A DNA stretch of 64,000 nt from an uncultured Lachnospiraceae bacterium (GTDB taxonomy: Bacteria > Bacillota > Clostridia > Lachnospirales > Lachnospiraceae). The notes below the pieces were generated by a model, which was not told the origin of the DNA, did no database searches, and was given only the letters and a program-made list of their open reading frames with translations. The translations under genes were made by a program, and so were the position numbers. Positions 17,192-26,104 of this stretch are shown one piece after another (position 1 is the first letter of the stretch; every line of letters begins with the position of its first letter). The DNA is taken from contig CAJUGD010000007.1 in the NCBI GenBank assembly GCA_910586205.1, positions 10,638 through 74,637 on the forward strand. The letters run 5' to 3'.

Positions 17192-19312
17192 ATGGATAAC
17201 GGTATGGAAAGTATGCTTGATACATATCTTTTTGAGACGAATTCCCTCTTGGATCAGCTTGACGAGATGCTTGTCAACGACGAAAAGCTGGGTGATTTTT
17301 CTTCGGATGACGTCAATGAGATCTTTCGTATCATGCACACCATCAAAGGTTCGTCTGCCATGATGGAATTTGGCTCTCTCTCCAGCATTGCACATCATAT
17401 AGAAGATTTGTTCTTCTATATTCGTGATAAGGGGATTGATTCTTTAGGCGTCCAGCACAAAAAGGAGCTTTTTAATCTGATGTTCCGTTCAGAGGACTGT
17501 CTCCGGGGACAGGTGGAAAAGGTGGAAAACGGAACGCCTCTTGACACGGATATGGATGCTTTTGCTTCTGAGATCAATGACTTCTTAAAAAAGATCAGCA
17601 ATGCGGAAGAAGATGCTCCTGCCGCAGAAGCCGCACCCTCGGGAGTATCTCAGACAGAAGCGCCTGTTGCTGTTTCCGCCGCTGCCGAGCATCTTCCCGA
17701 AGACAGCAGCGCCGTATGTTTCCTTCATGTATTTTTGGAGGAAGGCATTGGTATGGAAAATCTCCGGGCATATATGATCATCAACGCATTAAAGGAATGC
17801 GAACTTGATTTCCGTTATTATCCGGAAAATATGGAAAGCAACCCGGAAACCTGCTCCATGATTATCGAGGATGGCTTTTACATGGCCTTTGAGTCTGAGG
17901 ATATGGCGGCCAAAGCCAGCGATATGCTCCCGACGCAGAGTTATATCCGCTCCTATGAGCTGGTTGCTATCCCCCAGGCTGCGCCGGAACCGGCTCCTGT
18001 TGCCGAATCTGCCCAGCCTTCCGGCGAAGCTTCCGGACAGGCCAAAGCGCCGGAGCACAAAGAAGGACCCAAGCCTCCCGCTAAACAGGCTCCGGCTGTA
18101 CAGGGACCGCCGGCCAAGCAGAATCTCATCAGCGTAAATTTAATGAAGCTGGACAATCTCATGAATATTGTAGGTGAGATCGTGATTACGGAATCCATGG
18201 TCACCTCTGCGCCCGAGTTGAATCAGCTTACCCGCGACGCTTATGACAACTTTATGAAGTCTGCCCGCCAGCTCCGCAAACTGACGGATGATTTGCAGGA
18301 TATTGCCATGTCTCTGCGGATGGTGCCCATATCCGGTGTATTCCAGAAGATGAACCGTATTGTCCGGGACATGAAGCAGAAATTAGGCAAGGATGTGCGC
18401 CTTACCCTGATTGGAGAGGACACGGAGGTTGACAAGACCATTGTGGACAGTATCCAGGATCCTATTATGCACATGGTCCGCAATGCTATGGACCATGGAA
18501 TTGAAGATGACGCCAACGAGCGGATTCATGCCGGAAAGAGCGCCCAGGGCGAGATTATCCTGTCAGCTTCCCACACCAGCAATGAGGTGGTTATTTCCAT
18601 TTCCGACGACGGAAAAGGTATGAATCCGGAAAAGCTTCTTGCCAAGGCCAGAGAGCGGGGCATCCTTACCAAGCCGGAAAACGAATACACCCGTAAGGAA
18701 GCGTTAGGACTTGTCATGCTGCCGGGCTTCTCCACCAACCAGACTGTTACGGAATTTTCCGGCAGAGGCGTGGGCATGGATGTGGTAAAGAAGAATGTAG
18801 AGTCAGTAGGAGGCACCGTATCGCTTACCAGCGAGGAAGGTCAGGGAACCACCTTCTTAATGAAGATTCCTCTTACTCTGGCCATTATGGACGGCATGAA
18901 GGTAACGGTAGGCTCCTCGATCTTTACCATTGCCATTGCCAATATCCGTCAGTCCTTTAAGATCTTAGCTGACGAGATTATCCTTGACGAGAGCGGCAAT
19001 GAGATGGTTGAGCGCATGGGCAGCTTTTATCCAATTCTGCGTCTTCATCAGTTTTACGGCATTGAGACTCAGGTTACAGAGCTGGTGGACGGGATTCTTT
19101 TATGGGTAGAGACAAGCGATCACTCCTTCTGCCTGTTTGTGGATGATCTGATTGGTGAACAGCAGGTTGTAGTTAAACCATTCCCTGCTTTCCTGACCAC
19201 CTTTGATTTGAAGAATTACGGTATTTCCGGCTGTACTATCTTAGGAGACGGAAATATCAGCATCATTCTGGATATTCAGGGCCTTCATACGGCGGCTCTG
19301 GAGACCATATAG
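17192..19312 (+). CDS. cheA: Chemotaxis histidine kinase CheA
   Basis: 706 residues from ATG 17192, which has AGGTGG 8 nt upstream. Order: Hpt (P1) with phospho-His49 in IMHTIKGSS; P2-like CheY/CheB docking region (about 170-255, VCFLHVFLEEG...); Ala/Pro-rich linkers; P3 dimerisation (VNLMKLDNLMNIVGEIV); GHKL kinase with HMVRNAMDHGIE (N box), DDGKGM (G1) and GRGVGMDVV (G2); C-terminal CheW-like P5. It phosphorylates CheY and CheB according to receptor state. First gene of cheA-cheW-cheR-cheB; no cheY, cheC or cheD is present here and these must lie elsewhere. Confidence 0.97.
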   Translation: MDNGMESMLDTYLFETNSLLDQLDEMLVNDEKLGDFSSDDVNEIFRIMHTIKGSSAMMEFGSLSSIAHHIEDLFFYIRDKGIDSLGVQHKKELFNLMFRSEDCLRGQVEKVENGTPLDTDMDAFASEINDFLKKISNAEEDAPAAEAAPSGVSQTEAPVAVSAAAEHLPEDSSAVCFLHVFLEEGIGMENLRAYMIINALKECELDFRYYPENMESNPETCSMIIEDGFYMAFESEDMAAKASDMLPTQSYIRSYELVAIPQAAPEPAPVAESAQPSGEASGQAKAPEHKEGPKPPAKQAPAVQGPPAKQNLISVNLMKLDNLMNIVGEIVITESMVTSAPELNQLTRDAYDNFMKSARQLRKLTDDLQDIAMSLRMVPISGVFQKMNRIVRDMKQKLGKDVRLTLIGEDTEVDKTIVDSIQDPIMHMVRNAMDHGIEDDANERIHAGKSAQGEIILSASHTSNEVVISISDDGKGMNPEKLLAKARERGILTKPENEYTRKEALGLVMLPGFSTNQTVTEFSGRGVGMDVVKKNVESVGGTVSLTSEEGQGTTFLMKIPLTLAIMDGMKVTVGSSIFTIAIANIRQSFKILADEIILDESGNEMVERMGSFYPILRLHQFYGIETQVTELVDGILLWVETSDHSFCLFVDDLIGEQQVVVKPFPAFLTTFDLKNYGISGCTILGDGNISIILDIQGLHTAALETI

Positions 19313-19329
19313 GAAGGGAGGAACCGACT

Positions 19330-19818
19330 ATGTCTGAACAAGTAAACGAGCAGGATATCCTGGATCTGGAAATATCCGAGGCAGATGAACATTCCACAGT
19401 GGAGCGCTGTCTCACCTTCGAATCAGGAGAACTGATTTTATACATCAGCACTCGCTACATTATTGAGATCATTAATGGTCACTCCATCACTACCCTGCCC
19501 TTAGTCCCTCATTATGTGAAGGGCATTATCAACTTAAGAGGCCAGGTTCTGCCGGTGGTGGATCTGCAGCTCCGCATGGGAAAAGGCGAGACTGCCTCTA
19601 CAGGTAAAAACTGTGTGATTGTACTGGATATTGATTCCGTTTCACTGGGCATTATGGTAGATTCTGTACGCCAGGTGGTTGACATTGACCTTAAAAATGT
19701 CCGTCCTATCCCTTTAAAGCGCCAGCAGAAGCTTCTTGACGGTATGGTCAATATGGAAGACGGCAATGTCTTTATGTCCGTGGACTGCAAAGCGCTAATC
19801 AGTACCGAAGACTTGTAA
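19330..19818 (+). CDS. cheW: Chemotaxis coupling protein CheW
   Basis: 162 residues forming one CheW domain: LTFESGELILYISTRYIIEII, then PHYVKGIINLRGQVLPVVDL, the typical CheW core. It links MCPs to CheA in the receptor array. A GGAAGGGAGG ribosome binding site overlaps the cheA stop region and the gene begins 17 nt after cheA. Short acidic N-terminal extension (EQVNEQDILDLEISEADEH) of unknown role. Confidence 0.96.
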   Translation: MSEQVNEQDILDLEISEADEHSTVERCLTFESGELILYISTRYIIEIINGHSITTLPLVPHYVKGIINLRGQVLPVVDLQLRMGKGETASTGKNCVIVLDIDSVSLGIMVDSVRQVVDIDLKNVRPIPLKRQQKLLDGMVNMEDGNVFMSVDCKALISTEDL

Positions 19819-19847
19819 AGAATCAGGAACAAAACAGGAGTAATCAG

Positions 19848-20666
19848 ATGCTGACATTAACAGACAGCGATTTCCAGAATCTCTATACTTATATAAAAAA
19901 GAATTATGGAATCGATTTAAGCAAGAAAAAGCAGCTTATCGTCAGCCGCCTTTCCAACACACTGGCTGCTCAAGGCTTTAGTGACTTTACTTCCTATGTT
20001 AAGGATATCACTTCTGGCCGCGATCCGGAGATGGTCACAGCCATGTTAAATAAGCTGACTACCAACTATACCTATTTTCTCAGAGAGGAGGCACACTTCC
20101 AATATTTCCAGGAAGTGGTGCTTCCCGACCTGGCCAAAAAGCATGCACGGGATAAGTCTCTTTCTATATGGAGCGCAGGCTGTTCTTCAGGAGAAGAGCC
20201 TTACACCATCTCCATTTATTTGAAAGAATTTTTTGGAGCACAGGCTTCTCAATGGGATACCAGGATTCTGGCCACAGATATTTCCCAGAAAATCCTCAAC
20301 TCTGCGATTGCCGCCACATATAGTGAAGAAAGCATTGCTCCTCTTCCCGCCTCCTGGAAACAAAAGTATTTTGTCAAAGCAAACAACAGCCAGTATACGG
20401 TAGCTCCCGCTCTGAAGCAGAATGTTATCTTCCGTCCCTTTAATCTGATGGAACCGATTCAGTTTAAGAGAAAGTTTGATTTGATTTTTTGCCGTAATGT
20501 AATGATTTATTTTGACCAGGACACCAAAGACGCTCTGGTACGGCGTTTTTACAACGCAACGGTTCCTGGAGGCCACCTTTTTATTGGTCATTCCGAGGGG
20601 CTGACCAAAGCAACCTGCCCCTACCAATATATCCAGCCTGCCATCTATCGAAAGGCATCCAAATAA
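19848..20666 (+). CDS. cheR: Chemotaxis protein methyltransferase CheR
   Basis: 272 residues: N-terminal helical domain (about 1-75), then a SAM-dependent methyltransferase domain with IWSAGCSSGEEPYTI (SAM site), ILATDISQKIL and DLIFCRNVMIYFD. It methylates glutamates of MCPs for adaptation. Family length is usual. Sits between cheW and cheB with 29-nt gaps, in one transcript. Confidence 0.96.
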   Translation: MLTLTDSDFQNLYTYIKKNYGIDLSKKKQLIVSRLSNTLAAQGFSDFTSYVKDITSGRDPEMVTAMLNKLTTNYTYFLREEAHFQYFQEVVLPDLAKKHARDKSLSIWSAGCSSGEEPYTISIYLKEFFGAQASQWDTRILATDISQKILNSAIAATYSEESIAPLPASWKQKYFVKANNSQYTVAPALKQNVIFRPFNLMEPIQFKRKFDLIFCRNVMIYFDQDTKDALVRRFYNATVPGGHLFIGHSEGLTKATCPYQYIQPAIYRKASK

Positions 20667-20694
20667 GAGGGAGCAAAAAGGAGGGTAAATTACC

Positions 20695-21816
20695 ATGTCA
20701 AAAATCCGCCTGATGATTGTGGATGATTCCATCCTGTTCAGAAGCTGGATGGTGCAGAATTTAGGATCTGACCCCCGTTTTGAGGTGGTCGGATATGCCA
20801 TTAATGCCATAGATGCAAAAAATAAGCTGCCCCAGCTAAAACCGGATATTATGACCCTGGATATTGAAATGCCAGGAATGACCGGATTGGATTTTCTTCG
20901 GGAAGTCCTTCCCACCAATCCTATTCCCATTATTTTGGTATCTTCTCTGAATGTGCGGGTATTTGATGCTCTGGCCGCAGGCGCTATTGATTTTGTCCGC
21001 AAACCGGATATGAATTATGAGGGAGGGAAGCAGTCTTTCCTCCAAACTCTCAAGTCTAAACTGGTCACGGGCGCGAAAGCTAAGGTTCGTCTCCCCTCTG
21101 CCGGAGCCTTTTCCGGTCCGGCCGCATCTCGAGGGGGGGTTGGCTCTCCTGGCCCCGGCGGTATCCGGAGCGGCACAAGCAGTTCAGGCAGCTCCTCTGA
21201 TACGGGAATAACTGCTCCCCTTCGTGCTCCTTCCAATTTTGGAAATGTAGACCTGATTGCAATCGGCGCCTCCACGGGAGGCACAGAGGCAATTTTAGAG
21301 GTAGTACGGCAGTTCCCTGCAAAGATGCCGGCCATTGTCATCACCCAGCATATGCCTCCCGGCTTTACCGCCATGTATGCTGAACGCCTGAATCGGATCT
21401 GCAATCTGAAAGTAAAGGAAGCCTGCCATGGCGACAAGGTAGTCCCCGGACAAATTCTTCTTGCCCCAGGCGGACTGCAGATGCGGGTTGTCAAGATGGG
21501 AGCCGGCTTTTCCGTAAGCTGCACGGATGAGGCCAAGGTCAGCGGACACAAGCCTTCTGTTGATGTATTATTTGATTCTGTTGCCGCCAATGTAAAAAGC
21601 CGCGCTATCGGTATTATCCTTACGGGCATGGGAGCCGACGGAGCCGCCGGTCTGCTGCGGATGAGAAAAGCAGGCGCTTATACCATTGGTCAGAATCGTG
21701 AAACCTGTGTGGTATATGGGATGCCTATGGAAGCCTACCGGGCCGGAGCAGTCTGTACCCAGTCTGCCTTAAGTTCTATTCCCCAGGTTGTCATGGCCCA
21801 GCTTGCCAAATCTTGA
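20695..21816 (+). CDS. cheB: Chemotaxis response regulator/protein-glutamate methylesterase CheB
   Basis: 373 residues. Receiver domain with D10, D11 and phospho-acceptor D56 (LDIEMPG) and K103; a Gly/Ser/Pro-rich linker (about 134-175); C-terminal methylesterase with catalytic S193 (IGASTGGTEA), H219 (TQHMPPGFT) and D315 (GMGADGAAG). Removes methyl groups and deamidates Gln on MCPs once phosphorylated by CheA. AAAGGAGG lies 9 nt before the ATG. The linker is longer and lower in complexity than in most CheB. Confidence 0.97.
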   Translation: MSKIRLMIVDDSILFRSWMVQNLGSDPRFEVVGYAINAIDAKNKLPQLKPDIMTLDIEMPGMTGLDFLREVLPTNPIPIILVSSLNVRVFDALAAGAIDFVRKPDMNYEGGKQSFLQTLKSKLVTGAKAKVRLPSAGAFSGPAASRGGVGSPGPGGIRSGTSSSGSSSDTGITAPLRAPSNFGNVDLIAIGASTGGTEAILEVVRQFPAKMPAIVITQHMPPGFTAMYAERLNRICNLKVKEACHGDKVVPGQILLAPGGLQMRVVKMGAGFSVSCTDEAKVSGHKPSVDVLFDSVAANVKSRAIGIILTGMGADGAAGLLRMRKAGAYTIGQNRETCVVYGMPMEAYRAGAVCTQSALSSIPQVVMAQLAKS

Positions 21817-21823
21817 CGGATTC

Positions 21824-22798
21824 ATGATTATGCAGAATTATTATTCTAATAAAAAAACCAGAAACCATTATTCCAAAAGGGGCTTTGCCGAACGGGTTGT
21901 GCTGACTTCCATAGCGCTTTCAGCCGCTGCCGTTGTCACCAGCCTGTTTGTCTATTTCCGCCCTTTTACCATGACGGATGTAGGCACTGCCGCAAAGAAT
22001 CTTTACTCTTTTGTAAATGAACGAATCAATGATATCCAGGAAAGAAGAAGGGAACGGATAAAAGAAAAAGAGGAACAGCTTGCCGCCGCAAAACGCGCCG
22101 AGCTTTTGGAGAAACAAGAAGCTCTCTCCCCTCCTTCTGAAACCGTTCCCTATATAGACCGCAGCGCCGATATGGGAGAAGCAAACTCTTTTAACGCGGA
22201 GCCTGTGTATATTCCCCAAGAAGATGCCGTGTTCATCTTTATGCTGGATACGGCTTTGGGCCCCATGCTTTACTACAGCCAGGGAGATACACGATGGAAG
22301 GATTATCTCTATGGCGGAGTAGATCCCATGAGCAGCTATGGATGCGGCCCTGTCTGTGTGGCCATGATTATCAACAGCTTCTCTCCTACCGGAGTCACTC
22401 CTATTGACATGGCGGATTGGTCTGTTGCTAACGGCAATTATGCCCGCCACAGCGGTTCTTACCACAGTTTGATTCCTGACAGCCTGACTGCCTTTGGACT
22501 CAATGTGGAAAGTGTTGAAGACCGTTCTGTGGAAAATGCGGAAAACCTTTTGCGCACAGGACACATACTCGTGGCGCTGATGGGAAAAGGGAGCCTGACG
22601 GAAAACGGACATTTTATTATTATTGCCAATCTAAATGAGAACGGAAACGTGTATATTGCAGATCCTGCCAACTATGAAAATTGTACAAAAGAGTGGGATT
22701 TACAGCTATTGATGGATGAACTGAAAGGGGCCTATGACAGCGGCGCTCCTCTTTGGGCTGTTTCCATTCCGGAAGCAGAGGAAGCAGTTCCGGATTAA
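21824..22798 (+). CDS. Membrane-anchored C39-like cysteine peptidase
   Basis: About 324 residues: N-terminal basic region, one membrane helix (about 22-42), a charged helical stretch (RINDIQERRRERIKEKEEQLAAAKRAELL, coiled-coil-like; pieces given), then a peptidase C39-like family 2 domain with catalytic Cys in YGCGPVCVAM, His in NGHFIII and Asp/Asn in ADPAN. Predicted outside the membrane. ATG 21824 follows cheB by 7 nt with only a weak GGA ribosome binding site, so translation may be coupled to cheB; an in-frame ATG two codons later is an alternative. Its place as the last gene of the che operon is unusual; the substrate is unknown. Confidence 0.75.
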   Translation: MIMQNYYSNKKTRNHYSKRGFAERVVLTSIALSAAAVVTSLFVYFRPFTMTDVGTAAKNLYSFVNERINDIQERRRERIKEKEEQLAAAKRAELLEKQEALSPPSETVPYIDRSADMGEANSFNAEPVYIPQEDAVFIFMLDTALGPMLYYSQGDTRWKDYLYGGVDPMSSYGCGPVCVAMIINSFSPTGVTPIDMADWSVANGNYARHSGSYHSLIPDSLTAFGLNVESVEDRSVENAENLLRTGHILVALMGKGSLTENGHFIIIANLNENGNVYIADPANYENCTKEWDLQLLMDELKGAYDSGAPLWAVSIPEAEEAVPD

Positions 22799-22814
22799 AA
22801 TAAGAAAATATAAA

Positions 22815-22860
22815 AATAAAAGCGAAAGGGGCAATTTCCCGCCATCTTCGCTTTTATTTG
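22815..22860. terminator. Bidirectional terminator between che operon and glycosyltransferase genes
   Basis: AATAAAAGCGAA pairs with TTCGCTTTTATT; A-run on one side and T-run on the other. Serves the che unit on plus and the GT2 unit on minus. Confidence 0.75.
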
Positions 22861-22931
22861 TTATCTTTATATCGCTTTCGAACAATTTTGTTTCTTTAAA
22901 TCTTCTACTGTCTTATCTCCGCTATTCTCGC

Positions 22932-24293
22932 TCAGCCTCTATCCCCCTCTGCTGCCAGAGCCTGATCTACCACCAGAATCTCCTGAGGTGAAAAGGTTCC
23001 TCTCATGACCTGAACCATATTCTTATATCCGGCCTTCATAGCTCCTTTCAGCACAAAAAGCCGATCCTTTAAGGTGGTAAAGTCATAAAGATTCTGTCCT
23101 AAAAAGGATGCCACGGCCTCCGCTGAAGACGTCCCCGGCCGGTTGCTGCACTCATCAATAAAGAAAGAAGTCAACAGCAGAAATAGAGTGCTCATCAAAT
23201 ATTTATCACTCTTTAAAAGAATTACACAATAATTGATGCATTCTGCCAGATTTCCGTTGTTAAAACAGCAGGTAGCCAGCATCTCATATGCCTGTCGGAT
23301 ATCCCCTGACACAAACATGGATTTAAAAGCAGTTCCATATTTTTCCAATTGATCGAGAGCCCGCTTCAAATGCTTTTCTGCTGCTTTCCAATTATTATGG
23401 CGCACAAAATATTTTCCCGCATAATAGTCAAAGTCCGCTTCCTGGGGCAAACGTATTATGGCTTTGTTATAGATCTCCATAAATACATCCTCAGGCGTCT
23501 CATATTTGGCATAGAGGATCTCCAAAAGCTTGGTAAAGGTCATGGCTGTCCGGATCGGATCAACTCTTTCTTCTGTATCCGGCATCAGAGCAATGGATTT
23601 GCGGAAGGATTCCTCTGCTTTTTCCAGATTATCCGCCGAGTAATACTCATCTCCCAAGTAGCCTAACATTCTGTAGCTGTCCGGATTCTCCTCCAGCTCT
23701 TTCTGAATGATTCTTATATTCCTTCCGCTGGAAACCTTTTGTTCATGCCCAATCTTTCCATATCCTGTGTGATAAATGGACAATTCATTGACCGCATCCA
23801 CAAAATTAAACTCCGAACCGTCTGTAGACATAATATACTCATGGATTTTTCCGATGTATCCCACTCCCGGCCGGTTGCGGAATACCCTGGACTGGGTACC
23901 CACTGCCGTCACATTTCCCGCATCATTCAGATGTACCCATGAGGACAAAATGGCATCATACTTCTTATCCTGAAGCTTCCGCACATAGTACAGAACCTTT
24001 TTAGCATCTTCTTCAGAAAAATATTCATCTGCATCCAAAAGGGCGATCCACTCATACTTTGCCTTGCTGATAGCAAAATTTTTAGCTGCCGCAAAATCAT
24101 CGATCCATTCAAAATGATAAATCTTGGCTCCCATGCTCTCTGCAATCTCCACTGTCCTGTCTGTGGATCCGGTGTCCACTACGATCTGTTCTGACACTAC
24201 CCCTTTTCCCCAGGAAAGAGCCTTCTCGATATTCCGCTCCTCGTTCTTTACAATCATACATTGGGAAATCCTTGCCCTGCTGCGGGTTTTCAT
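22932..24293 (-). CDS. GT2 family glycosyltransferase with TPR-like C-terminal half
   Basis: 453 residues. GT2 N-terminal domain: SQCMIVKNEERNIEKAL, VDTGSTDRTVEIAE (nucleotide site) and LDADEYF (DxD-type metal site); a small Trp/Arg/His segment RVFRNRPGVGYIGKIHE; then TPR-like helices (about 200-400). Paralogue of the next gene, 81 nt upstream. Such SunS-like proteins transfer a sugar to a peptide or protein. The neighbourhood (flagellin 1 just upstream and a sigma-28 promoter) suggests flagellin as acceptor; this is an inference. GGAGAGGAG-like ribosome binding site before the ATG. Confidence 0.85.
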   Translation of the reverse strand: MKTRSRARISQCMIVKNEERNIEKALSWGKGVVSEQIVVDTGSTDRTVEIAESMGAKIYHFEWIDDFAAAKNFAISKAKYEWIALLDADEYFSEEDAKKVLYYVRKLQDKKYDAILSSWVHLNDAGNVTAVGTQSRVFRNRPGVGYIGKIHEYIMSTDGSEFNFVDAVNELSIYHTGYGKIGHEQKVSSGRNIRIIQKELEENPDSYRMLGYLGDEYYSADNLEKAEESFRKSIALMPDTEERVDPIRTAMTFTKLLEILYAKYETPEDVFMEIYNKAIIRLPQEADFDYYAGKYFVRHNNWKAAEKHLKRALDQLEKYGTAFKSMFVSGDIRQAYEMLATCCFNNGNLAECINYCVILLKSDKYLMSTLFLLLTSFFIDECSNRPGTSSAEAVASFLGQNLYDFTTLKDRLFVLKGAMKAGYKNMVQVMRGTFSPQEILVVDQALAAEGDRG

Positions 24294-24374
24294 AATATGT
24301 CTCCTCTCTGTCCTTTTCTTGTTCTATGCCAATCCAATGTCCCCTGCTTTCCCATCCCTTGATTTAAACAAATA

Positions 24375-25694
24375 TCATGAAAACAGCGCCGCCCTCTCCT
24401 GAGGAGAAAAAAGCTTCTCTGCCATATACTCCGCAAACCCGCTGCATCCGGTTTTCTGCGCGGTCTTTGCCAAAAACAGCCGATCTTTCAGAGAAGACAA
24501 ATCATAGATCCCCCAAAAGAACTGTAAAATCCGGTGATAATCTTCCTTCCCTGCCCCCTGCGGCGCCAAAAGCAAAAGCAATCGCGAAAGAACGGTCATA
24601 ATATATTTATCGTATTTCAGACAAGCCACTGCATAAGCCACACACTTCTGACTCTCTCCGGCCTCATAGCAGCACCTTACCAGCAGATCATAAGCATCCA
24701 TCAGATTGGCTGCCAGCAAAAGCGCCCGGTTGGAACATCCAAAATCATCCAGTTTTTTTAACGCGGCCTCCAGATAAGAAGATGCCTTACTGGCTTTTCC
24801 TGACGCTGCAAAAAAGCGTCCTGCAATATAGTCAAAATCTGCTTCCTTTGGAAAATGCTCCACTGCCTTTCTATAGATCTGCCGTATATGCTCCCAGGAA
24901 GTTTCTTCTTTTTCTGCAAGAATCGTCAAAAGCCGGGTATAGGTCACGGCACTTCTCTGATCTCCCTCCGGCAGCCTGCGGGGCATATTTTCTACAGAAC
25001 GGCGGTACCACTTCTCTGCCCCTGCCCGGTCTCCGTCCTCCAGGCATTCATCCCCCATATATCCCATCATCTCATGATCCCCGGGATTCTCCTTCAGCTC
25101 CTCTAAAATCAGCCTTCGGTTTCTCCCTCCTTCATTCTTCTTAACATATGCCTCTCCCTGATATCCTGTGTGGAAAATAGAAAGAGATGCCACCACGTCC
25201 CCGATGACCAGCTCTCGTCCCTCTGTAGATTCTAACTGTTCATGAATCCGTCTGCGGTAGCGGATATCCGGCTTGTTCCGGAATATTCGGATCTGGGTTC
25301 CGGAAGCAAAGATCTTCCCTTCCTCGTTAATCTGCTGCCAGCCTGTAGAGATTCCGTCAAACCGATCCGGGGGCAGGTTGTCCAAAACTCCCAAAAGACG
25401 CTCAGCGTCCCCTTGCGCTAAGTATTCGTCTGCATCCAGAAATGCAATCCAGTCACCCTGGGCCTGTTCAATGGCATAATTCTTCGCGGCAGCAAAATCA
25501 TGGATCCAGTCAAAATGACAGACCTTGGCCCCCAGGCTCTCTGCCAGCTCTACGGTCCGGTCCGTGGAACCTGTATCCACCACGATCTGTTCCCACATCA
25601 CATCTTTGCCCCAGGACAAGGCGCGTTCTATATTTTTTTCTTCATTCTTTACAATCATGCACTGAGATATGCGTACATGCTTCCCTATTTCCAT
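24375..25694 (-). CDS. GT2 family glycosyltransferase with TPR-like C-terminal half (paralogue)
   Basis: 439 residues with the same layout as its neighbour: SQCMIVKNEEKNIERAL, VDTGSTDRTVELAE, LDADEYLAQ, RIFRNKPDIRYRRRIHE and TPR-like helices to the end. The N-terminal 130 residues are close to the sister gene while the C-terminal half has diverged, which fits different acceptors or sugar positions. AAGGAGG lies before the ATG. The only promoter-like site upstream is the sigma-28 type one at 25860-25886, but a terminator stands between, so expression would need readthrough or another promoter. Likely flagellin glycosylation by context. Confidence 0.85.
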   Translation of the reverse strand: MEIGKHVRISQCMIVKNEEKNIERALSWGKDVMWEQIVVDTGSTDRTVELAESLGAKVCHFDWIHDFAAAKNYAIEQAQGDWIAFLDADEYLAQGDAERLLGVLDNLPPDRFDGISTGWQQINEEGKIFASGTQIRIFRNKPDIRYRRRIHEQLESTEGRELVIGDVVASLSIFHTGYQGEAYVKKNEGGRNRRLILEELKENPGDHEMMGYMGDECLEDGDRAGAEKWYRRSVENMPRRLPEGDQRSAVTYTRLLTILAEKEETSWEHIRQIYRKAVEHFPKEADFDYIAGRFFAASGKASKASSYLEAALKKLDDFGCSNRALLLAANLMDAYDLLVRCCYEAGESQKCVAYAVACLKYDKYIMTVLSRLLLLLAPQGAGKEDYHRILQFFWGIYDLSSLKDRLFLAKTAQKTGCSGFAEYMAEKLFSPQERAALFS

Positions 25695-25742
25695 GAGTCC
25701 TTCCTCCTTGTCCTTCCCCGCAGCGCTGCTGCTCTCTAATCA

Positions 25743-25787
25743 AAAAAGCCATCTTTCGGCTTTTCCTGCTGAAAATGGCTTCTTGCC
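25743..25787 (-). terminator. Terminator B, near-copy of the flagellin 1 terminator
   Basis: Minus strand AAGCCATTTTCAGC..., then GCCGAAAGATGGCTTTTTTG. The sequence from ATCTTATA through the T-run resembles the region after flagellin 1 (25905-25955). Lies between the orphan sigma-28 promoter and the GT2 gene. Confidence 0.7.
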
Positions 25788-25859
25788 CTATAAGATTACG
25801 AAATTCAACTTCTCCAGAGTTTTCTCAATCCCATATGCCTCACGGCGTTACTATGTTAT
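25788..25859 (-). other. Orphan flagellin-like leader (scar), possible short RNA
   Basis: About 72 nt downstream of an orphan sigma-28 promoter. On the minus strand it aligns with the flagellin 1 leader (ATATAACA..GTAA.GC.GT.AGGCAT..GGATTGA shared) but joins directly to flagellin-type 3' sequence and terminator B with no reading frame. A transcript of roughly 110 nt is expected. Confidence 0.5.
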
Positions 25860-25886
25860 ATATCGTCATCTTTCCGAAAACCATAA
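25860..25886 (-). promoter_or_regulatory. Sigma-28 type promoter without an adjacent flagellin gene
   Basis: Minus strand TTAT (25886-25883), 15 nt, GACGATAT (25867-25860), identical in both boxes and spacing to the promoters of flagellin 1 and flagellin 2. Confidence 0.7.
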
Positions 25887-25904
25887 GGGTTTTCTCCAAT
25901 TAAA

Positions 25905-25996
25905 AAAACCACTTTCCGGCATTTTTGCTGAAAAATGGCTTTCGCTTTTATAAGATACCCGGAGAAGCGTATCACGGATACGCTTCTCCGGATTTA
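25905..25996 (-). terminator. Flagellin 1 3' region: perfect hairpin plus terminator A
   Basis: First CCGGAGAAGCGTATC/GATACGCTTCTCCGG (about 25962-25994), a 15-bp perfect stem with a 3-base loop and no T-run; then AAGCCATTTTTC.../GGAAAGTGGTTTTTTT. The first may protect the mRNA 3' end, the second is a normal terminator. Confidence 0.75.
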
Positions 25997-26104
25997 CGAA
26001 CTCCGGCAGAATATGATGTTCCTGCATTCCGCCGGAATATCTTATTCTTATACATTCATGTTCCGGATAAAGCCGAAACAAATATAACAAATTCCAACCA
26101 ACGA

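Noticed and set aside
20187..21002. 271-codon minus-strand frame across cheR and cheB
   Set aside because: Antisense to two well-supported che genes.
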